A stretch of 64,000 nucleotides of DNA from the NCBI RefSeq assembly GCF_014306625.1, contig NZ_JACRYL010000003.1, forward strand, positions 139,074 to 203,073, given 5' to 3'. Source of the DNA: Pedobacter fastidiosus. Lineage in GTDB: Bacteria > Bacteroidota > Bacteroidia > Sphingobacteriales > Sphingobacteriaceae. Made by a program: the position numbers and the translations under genes. Positions 43,496 to 51,150 of this stretch are shown piece after piece. A model generated the notes under the pieces. That model worked only from the letters and a program-made list of their open reading frames with translations, had not been told where the DNA came from and made no database searches. The stretch's first letter is position 1. Each line of letters begins with the position of its first letter.

Positions 43496-45580
43496 TTACA
43501 GTTCTCCATTCCGTTTTCTTAAAAACCACTCTAAACTTATTAAAACCAATATTAATCCAAACAACCATTTCATATTAATGAGCTCGTTGTACTTACGGTC
43601 TTCATAACTAATGGTTTTAATGTTTTCATTTTTTAGAATTTCATCGGCAATTTGTAGTAAATCTGCTGGCATAAACATCTTACCATTGCTTTGTTTGGAG
43701 ATTGTATTCAGCAATTGGTGATTAGCTGTAGTTTGTTGATATTCAGCAATTAATGCATTTACATAAAAACTCCCAGTGGCCGTAAATTTTTTTCCCCCTA
43801 GCGTAGTATTAGCTGTATATGAATAATTTCCAGCTGTCATTGTTCCAGCATCAAGCTGATAACCGTTTTCGGTCTTGGAAAAAACATAGTTGAAGACTTT
43901 TCCGGCTTCGTTTTTTACTTGAAGATTAACTTCTGATTCATTTACAGGTTGATAGCTATCGTTGTAAAGCGTTCCATTAAACTGAATCGATTCATTTTCA
44001 TCGTATGCAGATTTAGAAGTAAAAACCTTAAATCTCCGCTTATCATCCTTAACAGAAAGATATTGAACCGTTTTGGAAATTAGATTGTTCAATACAGATT
44101 GTTCAATTTCGTTTTCGGCTTCTGATAATTTCCAGCGCCACAAACCCTCCCCCATTAAATAACCAGCTTTTAAACCGTTCTCGTTTGTGAAGAACAATAA
44201 TGGTTGTTGCGTACTAATTTTCCCAATCCTTTGATTAAAAACGGGTGTAGCACTTGCATTAACAGTTAATCTACCGAATGGCATCAATAATGGGTCGAAA
44301 GTTGCAAATTGCTTTTTACCTTCTTCCGATAAGTTAAAACTTGTAAAGCCATTCGCTAAATCTGGATAAACCTCTTGAACCGATCCATTTGCTGACCCCA
44401 AATTAACCTGATTTTGAATTTTATTAAAAGCATTAATATTGCTTTGCGCACCAAGAATATACCAAATCGGTTTTTTAAAATTTGCCAGTTTTTGTAAAAA
44501 GCCAGCTGAAATATTTTGCTCATCAGGTAATTGATAAAGAATGATTAAATCAAATTTTGATGGATCAATTGAATTTAAATCATCAGCAAGTGCTAGTTTG
44601 GCTTCGTAATGTTTATTGAGGGATATGGCTTCTTTTAAAACACTTAAGTCAGGATGTGGAGCCACTGAAGCAATTAATACTTTTTGCCTTCCATCAATTA
44701 CCTCAACGTAAAATGTTTGCGAATTATTTTTGGTTGTAATTTCATTCTTCAATGCGCCAACTTGGACAGTATATTTCTGAACACCAATTTTACCAGCATG
44801 CAATTTTAATGGAATAGTTTTTACGAAAGAATTCCCACTAATTGCAATACTTTGTTGCTCAACCTTTGCCCCATTTTGATTGATACTTAGAGTTGAGCTT
44901 TCTCCATTACTTTGAAATGCCTGAACCTGAACTTCAATCGTAAAATCATCATCTAAATAAACGATGTTATTGTAATTTACATTCGAAATTAATACATCGC
45001 GTTTTGGAATGCTATCGCCTAGCGCAATGCTGTAAACAGGTGCATTAATTTGATTTATGCTATAAAGTGGGTTCCCACCATGATTAAATATACCATCTGT
45101 AGCAAGTACAATTGCGCCAACATTTCTATTGGTATATTCGTCTCTTACCTTTTGGAAAAATGCGGAGGCATCCGTTAATTTAGCCTGGTTTTTAAAATCA
45201 AATCCATCTGCAACAGAATCTCCAAAATGATAGGTTTTTACCTCATATTTATCCGATAATTTATCTTGTAAAACTTTAAGGTTTTGCTCGTACAGTTTCT
45301 GGTCAAAACCCAATGCTTTAATTTGCCCAACTGAAAGAGAATTATCTTGCCCAATTAGGATTATTGGCTTATCCAAAGTATAATTCAGCGTTTTAATTAA
45401 AGGTGCAAATATGAGCCAAGCGATAGTGGTTACAGCAATTATTCTGATTGCCGTTAATCCATAAAGTAATTTCTTATCGAGATTTTTATTGCTTCGGTAA
45501 AGCAACCAAGCATATAGTGCACCCAAAGCAAGGCAACCGAGAAAATACAAAATAGACGTACCAGCAAAAAAGCCATTCAT
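43496..45580 (-). CDS. VWA-like membrane protein (Bat/aerotolerance-type)
   Basis: 694 residues. Two N-terminal membrane segments (SILYFLGCLALGALYAWLLY and LLYGLTAIRIIAVTTIAWLIFAPL) precede a von Willebrand A-like domain: GQDNSLSVGQIKAL supplies the MIDAS DxSxS (Asp-Asn-Ser-Leu-Ser), and VGAIVLATDGIFNHGGNPL the later Thr-Asp. A long periplasmic region with Ig-like strands and a Rossmann-like segment (KVLIASVAPHPDLSVL) follows, and a C-terminal membrane helix (WLFGLILVLISLEWFLRKR) ends the chain. The layout resembles large membrane proteins found with Bat/MoxR genes, but no such genes are adjacent. Function unknown. Confidence 0.75.
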   Translation of the reverse strand: MNGFFAGTSILYFLGCLALGALYAWLLYRSNKNLDKKLLYGLTAIRIIAVTTIAWLIFAPLIKTLNYTLDKPIILIGQDNSLSVGQIKALGFDQKLYEQNLKVLQDKLSDKYEVKTYHFGDSVADGFDFKNQAKLTDASAFFQKVRDEYTNRNVGAIVLATDGIFNHGGNPLYSINQINAPVYSIALGDSIPKRDVLISNVNYNNIVYLDDDFTIEVQVQAFQSNGESSTLSINQNGAKVEQQSIAISGNSFVKTIPLKLHAGKIGVQKYTVQVGALKNEITTKNNSQTFYVEVIDGRQKVLIASVAPHPDLSVLKEAISLNKHYEAKLALADDLNSIDPSKFDLIILYQLPDEQNISAGFLQKLANFKKPIWYILGAQSNINAFNKIQNQVNLGSANGSVQEVYPDLANGFTSFNLSEEGKKQFATFDPLLMPFGRLTVNASATPVFNQRIGKISTQQPLLFFTNENGLKAGYLMGEGLWRWKLSEAENEIEQSVLNNLISKTVQYLSVKDDKRRFKVFTSKSAYDENESIQFNGTLYNDSYQPVNESEVNLQVKNEAGKVFNYVFSKTENGYQLDAGTMTAGNYSYTANTTLGGKKFTATGSFYVNALIAEYQQTTANHQLLNTISKQSNGKMFMPADLLQIADEILKNENIKTISYEDRKYNELINMKWLFGLILVLISLEWFLRKRNGEL

Positions 45581-45598
45581 ATTTTATAAAGATGCTAA

Positions 45599-45665
45599 TT
45601 TTGTGTTTAACCGCAAAGGCCGCAAGGAATTTACGCAAAAGGTTTTTACCACAGAGGGCACTGAA
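45599..45665. repeat. AACCGCAAAGGCCGCAAGG-type repeat
   Basis: Contains TTGTGTTTAACCGCAAAGGC and ACCACAGAGGGCACTGAA, the inverse orientation of the 39146-39361 repeat family. It sits directly beside the 45685-45754 palindrome. Confidence 0.6.
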
Positions 45666-45684
45666 ATTAAAAGTTCGTTATTTC

Positions 45685-45754
45685 TTGCCACGGAAACACA
45701 GAAAGCACGGAAAAGAAAGAATTAATTCCGTGTAAATCTGTGTTTCCGTGGCAA
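45685..45754. mobile_element. 70-bp MITE-like palindrome with TTGCCACGGAAACACAGA ends
   Basis: The left end TTGCCACGGAAACACAGA is mirrored by TCTGTGTTTCCGTGGCAA at the right; inside, GCACGGAA is mirrored only partly by ATTCCGTGT. It encodes nothing. The termini are nearly identical to the terminal inverted repeats of the GxxExxY unit at 59508-60021, so it looks like a non-autonomous derivative. Confidence 0.7.
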
Positions 45755-45795
45755 AATTTACTATTAAATATTTAGCTTTATCCAAACCAAATTTT

Positions 45796-46530
45796 ATGAA
45801 ATTAATCTGTTTAACATTTTTATTATCTCTAAGCGTCATGGTTAATGCTCAAAACAATTTTAAAGCAACCCAAATTAAATTCGAGAGAGTAGAAAAAGCC
45901 TACAACGAAAAATGGGAAGATTTAAAAAAGTTTGTAAAGGCTGGTGGATATGGAGATGATTTCTCCATGGTGATCAACGCCTATAAAACAGAGGGAAAAC
46001 TGGAAATTTGGTTAAAAGGAAAAACAGACAAGAAATTTTCTTTATTTAGAACCTACGATTTCTGCGCACATTCTGGCACTATCGGACCAAAAGTTATTGA
46101 AGGTGATGGACAAACACCAGAGGGGTTTTATTACATTAATGTTTTTAATCCCATGAGCAGTTTCCATCTATCGCTTGGCGTTAATTACCCAAATAATGTT
46201 GACTTGGCCAGAACTGGAAAGGATAGAAAACCAGGAGGTGATATTTATATTCATGGAAATTGTGTAACTGTTGGGTGCATTCCCTTAACAGATGAAAAGA
46301 TTAAAGAAGTTTATATTTTAGGTGTTGAAGCTAGAAATTCTGGTCAGGAAAAAATTCCGGTTAACATTTATCCTTTCAAAATGACAGATGGAAATATGAA
46401 GAAATATTTAGCTCAGTTTCCCGCACAAGGTAGTTTTTGGAAAATTTTGCAAGTAGGTTACTTGGCTTTTGAGAAGAATAAGGTTTCGCCAAAAATTGAT
46501 GAAGTTAAGGGGAAGTATGTTGTAAAATAA
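45796..46530 (+). CDS. L,D-transpeptidase (YafK/YkuD-type), exported
   Basis: 244 residues from MKLICLTFLLSLSVMVNAQ, a signal peptide; the longer frame begins at a GTG inside the 45685-45754 palindrome and is rejected. The YkuD catalytic motif is His153-Gly...Gly160-Cys161 in IYIHGNCVTVGCIPLTDEKI, typical of YafK-like murein L,D-transpeptidases, as is TPEGFYYINVFNPMSSFHLSLGVNYPN. It should make or break cross-links to diaminopimelate in peptidoglycan or detach bound proteins in the periplasm. The gene is monocistronic, with a weak hairpin 2 bp downstream. Confidence 0.92.
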   Translation: MKLICLTFLLSLSVMVNAQNNFKATQIKFERVEKAYNEKWEDLKKFVKAGGYGDDFSMVINAYKTEGKLEIWLKGKTDKKFSLFRTYDFCAHSGTIGPKVIEGDGQTPEGFYYINVFNPMSSFHLSLGVNYPNNVDLARTGKDRKPGGDIYIHGNCVTVGCIPLTDEKIKEVYILGVEARNSGQEKIPVNIYPFKMTDGNMKKYLAQFPAQGSFWKILQVGYLAFEKNKVSPKIDEVKGKYVVK

Positions 46531-46532
46531 AA

Positions 46533-46566
46533 AAACCTACTTAGAGTTTTAAAACTAGTAGGTTTT
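46533..46566 (+). terminator. Probable terminator of the L,D-transpeptidase gene
   Basis: AAACCTACT and AGTAGGTTT arms around TAGAGTTTTAAAACT; a short T-rich tail follows. Its AAACCTAC core also resembles the RAYT hairpins at 9745, so it could be a repeat relic. Confidence 0.5.
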
Positions 46567-46594
46567 CGCTTTTATCTTGGGTTTTTAAGCTCCA

Positions 46595-46880
46595 GTTGGT
46601 CGAGATTTGTAATCTCCATCGTTTGAATAATGGATTTGTAATCCGTATTATTTAAAGATTAAAAATGTGTTAGGAAAGACGGGATTGCAAATCCCGACTA
46701 GCAAAAAAGACAGAAAGAAAACCTTCCACCTTAAATCCTGTTGGTCGAAATTTGTAATCTCGATCGTTCGAATTATGGATTTTTAATCCATATTATTTAA
46801 AGATTAAAAATGTGTTAAGAAAGACGGGATTGCAAACCCCGAATAGCAAAAAAGATAGAAAAAAAACCTTTTCACCTTCT
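46595..46880. repeat. Two tandem copies of a ~145-bp multi-hairpin repeat
   Basis: Copy 1 begins at 46595 and copy 2 at 46740. Each contains in order GTTGGTCGARATTTGTAATC, a GGATTT-TAATCC hairpin, TTTAAAGATTAAAAATGTGT, and GACGGGATTGCAAAYCCCGA. Each copy thus carries at least three small hairpins with the R-ATTGCAAAT/TTTGTAAT pattern. No gene is present between the L,D-transpeptidase and fabG (357 bp). Confidence 0.88.
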
Positions 46881-46887
46881 AACTTTC

Positions 46888-47660
<773 letters not shown>

Positions 47661-47736
47661 ATATAATGTATAAAAAATTTAAACTGTTGTAAAGTTAATA
47701 TTAATCCAAAAACTAAAATTTTTTATTTTAGTTATT

Positions 47737-48291
47737 CTATTCCAATACCTTCGATTCTAAATTACGAATAAAGGCATTTCTATTCTTTCTATTCCACCCA
47801 AAAGAAAACAAAGCCGTTTTGGCACTTGGATCACAAATACTATTAATCAAAATTCCGTTTTCAATTTTAATAATTGTAATTATCTCTCCAGAGTTAAAAT
47901 ATGTACGAGTTTTGTGAAATGCGATAACGTAAACATTATTTTTACTTAAAACATTCCACCCATTTTCTTTAACTGTTATATATAGTGCTCTTTTAAATTT
48001 GGTTTCAGGATAGTCAATAATTACCTTTTTAAAAGTTAATCTACGATATTGAATAGCAAAAAATAAGATAGCAATTATTAGAAAGCAAAAACCAACATTA
48101 AATAATTCCTCAGAACTGTGGTAAGCGGGCTCTATTTTGTTAAAGTAACCTTTAATAATCTGATACCAATAAAAACCAGTTCCAAAAAGCATTAAAATCA
48201 CAATCCAATAATGTGAAATTTTATCCCAAAAACTTAACCTAAGTCTTTTTGAATTTATCATTTCGCTTATTAATTGGTCATTATACTTCAT
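47737..48291 (-). CDS. Small membrane protein of unknown function
   Basis: 184 residues, not recognised. Two membrane segments are visible: HYWIVILMLFGTGFYWYQII (about 27-47) and NVGFCFLIIAILFFAIQY (about 65-83). The remaining about 100 residues are predicted to be soluble, with alternating strands (ALYITVKENGWNVLSKNNVYVIAFHKTRTYF, EIITIIKIENGILINSICD) resembling a PH-like or bYdcF-type beta domain, but no family is certain. Its ATG directly follows the stop codon of aguA (TAA then ATG), so the two are translationally linked. This is the main reason to believe it is real. Confidence 0.7.
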   Translation of the reverse strand: MKYNDQLISEMINSKRLRLSFWDKISHYWIVILMLFGTGFYWYQIIKGYFNKIEPAYHSSEELFNVGFCFLIIAILFFAIQYRRLTFKKVIIDYPETKFKRALYITVKENGWNVLSKNNVYVIAFHKTRTYFNSGEIITIIKIENGILINSICDPSAKTALFSFGWNRKNRNAFIRNLESKVLE

Positions 48292-49368
48292 TTAAACCGC
48301 CGGTTCCTGTTGACTTAAACAATGAAAACTTCCCAATCCCCAAATTAAATCAACTGAATTTATCCCAATAATTTTTCTATCCGGGAAACAGCCCTGAATA
48401 ATATCCAAAGCTTTCTGATCATTTACATCATCAAAAACAGGCACAATTACCGCTGAGTTGGCAATGTAAAAGTTTGCATAGGATGCTGGCAAGCGGGTAT
48501 CTTCATAGATAACTGGAGATGGCATTGGCAACACTACAATATTAAGTGAGCGACCATCTTTCAATTTCAGAGCTTTTAAAGTCTCCAAATTTTCTTGTAA
48601 GAGGATATAGTTTTCATCCAATGGATTACTTTCTACAACTGTTAAAACAGTATCCTCGTTTACGAAACGTGTAATGTCGTCGATGTGTCCGTCTGTATCA
48701 TCACCCACAATTCCATCACCCAACCATAAAACCTGTTCTTGTCCGTAATATTCGAGCAAGTATTTTTCAATCTGTTCTTTGGTTAAATGTGGATTGCGAT
48801 TTTCGTTCAACAAACAAGCTGTAGTGGTTAAAATCGTTCCAGATCCATTAAATTCTACCGAACCGCCTTCCATCACAATATCGGGTGTAAATAAAGGCAA
48901 ATCGAAAGACTTAGCGATTTTGGTTGGAACTACATCATCCAAATCAAACGGCGGATATTTTCCGCCCCAAGCATTATAGCCCCAATCTACAACTGCTTTT
49001 TCATTTCCCTTAAGCAAAAATGCGGGTCCGTGGTCGCGACACCAGGCATCATTTGTTTCGTTGAAATAAAATTCTATCTGACTTAAATCCGCATCAACTT
49101 TTGTTAATTCTGAAACAGCAAAAGCTTTCATTTCTTCATCCTTAACATTGACCCGGACTATTTCGCCTTCGGCTACCGCTTTAATAAATTGACAATAAGG
49201 TTTATAGATCTTTTCAATTTTCCCTGGCCATGAAGCTTCCTTATGTGGCCAACTTAACCAAGTGGCTTCATGTTTTACCCATTCTGCAGGGAAAGCATAA
49301 CCTTGTTGTTTCGGAGAATAATCGAATTGATTAATATTTGAATCTTCTCTTGGAGGGAAATTTGACAT
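48292..49368 (-). CDS. aguA: Agmatine deiminase (peptidyl-arginine deiminase family)
   Basis: 358 residues. Family blocks: WVKHEATWLSWPHKEASWPG, NDAWCRDHGPAFLL, VMEGGSVEFNGSGTILTTTACLLNENRNP, EQVLWLGDGIVGDDTDGHIDDITRF with the catalytic His and Asp, and the nucleophile Cys350 in GSFHCLSQQEP. It converts agmatine to N-carbamoylputrescine and ammonia in the cytoplasm. The partner aguB is upstream on the same strand, beyond a 153-bp gap that contains a repeat hairpin. The pair feeds putrescine synthesis from arginine. A membrane-protein gene abuts the 3' end. Confidence 0.95.
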   Translation of the reverse strand: MSNFPPREDSNINQFDYSPKQQGYAFPAEWVKHEATWLSWPHKEASWPGKIEKIYKPYCQFIKAVAEGEIVRVNVKDEEMKAFAVSELTKVDADLSQIEFYFNETNDAWCRDHGPAFLLKGNEKAVVDWGYNAWGGKYPPFDLDDVVPTKIAKSFDLPLFTPDIVMEGGSVEFNGSGTILTTTACLLNENRNPHLTKEQIEKYLLEYYGQEQVLWLGDGIVGDDTDGHIDDITRFVNEDTVLTVVESNPLDENYILLQENLETLKALKLKDGRSLNIVVLPMPSPVIYEDTRLPASYANFYIANSAVIVPVFDDVNDQKALDIIQGCFPDRKIIGINSVDLIWGLGSFHCLSQQEPAV

Positions 49369-49402
49369 TTGTGTAGTTTTATGACAGACATATTTTATTT
49401 TT

Positions 49403-49472
49403 CGTCATTGCGAGGCACGAAGCAATCTATTTTTACTTATCAAATAAGATTGCTTCGTGCCTCGCAATGACG
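49403..49472. repeat. REP-like hairpin, CGTCATTGCGAGG family, copy 4
   Basis: Near-perfect arms CGTCATTGCGAGGCACGAAG and CTTCGTGCCTCGCAATGACG, between aguB and aguA. This is the cleanest copy in the window. Confidence 0.9.
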
Positions 49473-49521
49473 ATCGCTTATGAAGTTTTTCGCTTTAAAC
49501 TTTGGTCTTTAACCTTTGCGC

Positions 49522-50397
49522 TTAATCGTTATCTATATACCTTTTTGTTATCGGCTGATAAGAATCGATTCTTCTATCTCTTAAAAACGGCCAATGTTTG
49601 CGCATAAAGTCACTTTGATCTAAATCCAACTCAACAACTTCTGTTTCTTCATTGTCGTGCGATGCCAAATAGAGCAACTTGCCTTGTGCATTTGTGGCAA
49701 AACTACCGCCCCAAAATTTCATGGCACCATCTTGCTCAAAACCAACTCGGTTTACACTCACTACCGGAACGCCGTTAGCAACCGAATGCGAACGTTGAAT
49801 GGTTTGCCAAGCATTGTATTGATCTTGGTTGGTTTCTTCATCCTGTGTGGTATCCCAGCCAATTGCGGTTGGATAAAACATGATATCAGCACCCATTAAA
49901 GCGGTAATACGAGATGCTTCAGGATACCATTGATCCCAACAAATTAAGATCCCAATTTTAGCAAATTTAGTTTCGAAAACCTTATAGCCTAAATCGCCGG
50001 GAGTGAAATAAAATTTCTCGTAAAAAGCTGGATCATCTGGAATATGCATCTTACGATACTTGCCTAAATAAGAACCATCAGCATCTAAAACTGCAGTTGT
50101 ATTGTGGTAAATACCAGCTGCACGTTTCTCAAATAATGAGGCGATAATAACAACCCCCAATTCTTTAGCCACAACCTGTAAAGCATCCGTAGATGGACCA
50201 GGAATAGCTTCAGCTAAATCGAAATTGTCATAATCCTCCACATCGCAGAAATATAATGAAGTAAAAAGTTCTTGTAAACACACAATTTGAGCACCTTTTG
50301 AAGCTGCTTCTCTTACTTTAACAATCGCTTTATCTAAATTTTCCTGCTTATTTTTAGTACAAGTCATTTGTACCAAGCCAACTTTTACTTTCTTCAT
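49522..50397 (-). CDS. aguB: N-carbamoylputrescine amidase (nitrilase superfamily)
   Basis: 291 residues. The nitrilase triad is Glu43 (QELFTS), Lys116 (YRKMHIPDD) and Cys153 (LICWDQWYPE). IYHNTAVLDADG-type and PTAIGWDTTQDEETNQDQYNAWQTIQRSHSVANGVPVVSVNRVG sequences are typical of AguB. It hydrolyses N-carbamoylputrescine to putrescine, CO2 and ammonia, completing the agmatine route begun by aguA downstream. A CAAAGTTA motif at 50519 (TAACTTTG on the minus strand) might be part of its promoter, but no distal box was found. Confidence 0.96.
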   Translation of the reverse strand: MKKVKVGLVQMTCTKNKQENLDKAIVKVREAASKGAQIVCLQELFTSLYFCDVEDYDNFDLAEAIPGPSTDALQVVAKELGVVIIASLFEKRAAGIYHNTTAVLDADGSYLGKYRKMHIPDDPAFYEKFYFTPGDLGYKVFETKFAKIGILICWDQWYPEASRITALMGADIMFYPTAIGWDTTQDEETNQDQYNAWQTIQRSHSVANGVPVVSVNRVGFEQDGAMKFWGGSFATNAQGKLLYLASHDNEETEVVELDLDQSDFMRKHWPFLRDRRIDSYQPITKRYIDND

Positions 50398-50925
50398 GTT
50401 TATTGAAATGATAGAATGAAAGAACGATTAAATGATAGAATGTTACTGCTAATACGCCATTCACTCATTTCCCATAGGGATGCCTTTGGCACAAAATTCA
50501 TTCATTCAAAATTTTCGTCAAAGTTACTATTTTGTTTAAAAGTAGAACGGCATAATTGTGTAATTGTTTTTTAGAAAAGCTCCGAAGGAGTTTCTTTGGA
50601 ACAAAGACAATAATTCTGATTAATTGTTAGTCGAACTATCAATTGTAACTAGTGGTTTCAGTTTTGACAACTCTCTTTCTACAACGCTATTAGAGTTGTC
50701 AAAACTTAAAGTAAAACCAATAGGCTGCTACTTCTATCTCGTTTAGAGAGGTTAAAGTGTTGGAAATATTTGAGGTTGCAGGATGTATAATTTTGGCTAA
50801 AGCCGATGGAAATTTATTTATGTTCAGGCAGCTAAAGCAGCCTGCAATGAATTCATATCAGATAACCTGATTTTGCTAATTAAAAATGTCTTTTACAATC
50901 GCTGTGAGCATATTATAAGAACGCT

Positions 50926-51007
50926 CGTCATTGCGAAGCTGGACTTTTACGAGCTGAAGCAATCTTTCTTGCCTAAAATAGATTGCTTCGTGCCCCGCAA
51001 GGACTGA
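50926..51007. repeat. REP-like hairpin, CGTCATTGCGA family, copy 5 (insertion in left arm)
   Basis: The left arm CGTCATTGCGAAGCTGGACT is interrupted by TTTACGAGCT before GAAGCAATCTTT; the right arm is AGATTGCTTCGTGCCCCGCA. Confidence 0.75.
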
Positions 51008-51110
51008 CATGGCGCCTATAATTATTGTTTTCAAGAAATATTAAGGAACTCGGGTTTATAATCACGTTCGATGTCATTGCCGTTTGGCTTCAGTCAACGG
51101 AAACAAAAGA

Positions 51111-51132
51111 AGCCCCGATTTTCATCGAGGCT
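51111..51132 (-). terminator. Terminator of the flotillin-like gene
   Basis: On the minus strand AGCCTCGATG and ATCGGGGCT with a T-rich tail (TCTTTTGTTT), 18 bp beyond the stop codon. Confidence 0.75.
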
Positions 51133-51150
51133 TTCAGTATTAAAATAAAA

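Larger units (their letters stand above)
50398..51150. repeat. 753-bp gap made largely of dispersed repeats
   Basis: No gene is supported. Bases 50661-50705 form a 13-bp perfect inverted repeat (GTTTTGACAACTC with GAGTTGTCAAAAC, 19-base loop). Bases about 50753-50856 contain TTTTGGCTAAAGCCGATGGA and GGCAGCTAAAGCAGCCTGCA, a repeat type common in Bacteroidota. Bases 50926-51007 are an extended copy of the CGTCATTGCGA-type hairpin. The flotillin terminator is at 51111-51132. A frame at 51025-51252 overlaps the terminator and the antisense of the flotillin gene and is rejected. Confidence 0.75.

Noticed and set aside
45748..45795. GTG start for the L,D-transpeptidase
   Set aside because: It lies in the 45685-45754 palindrome and would bury the signal peptide.
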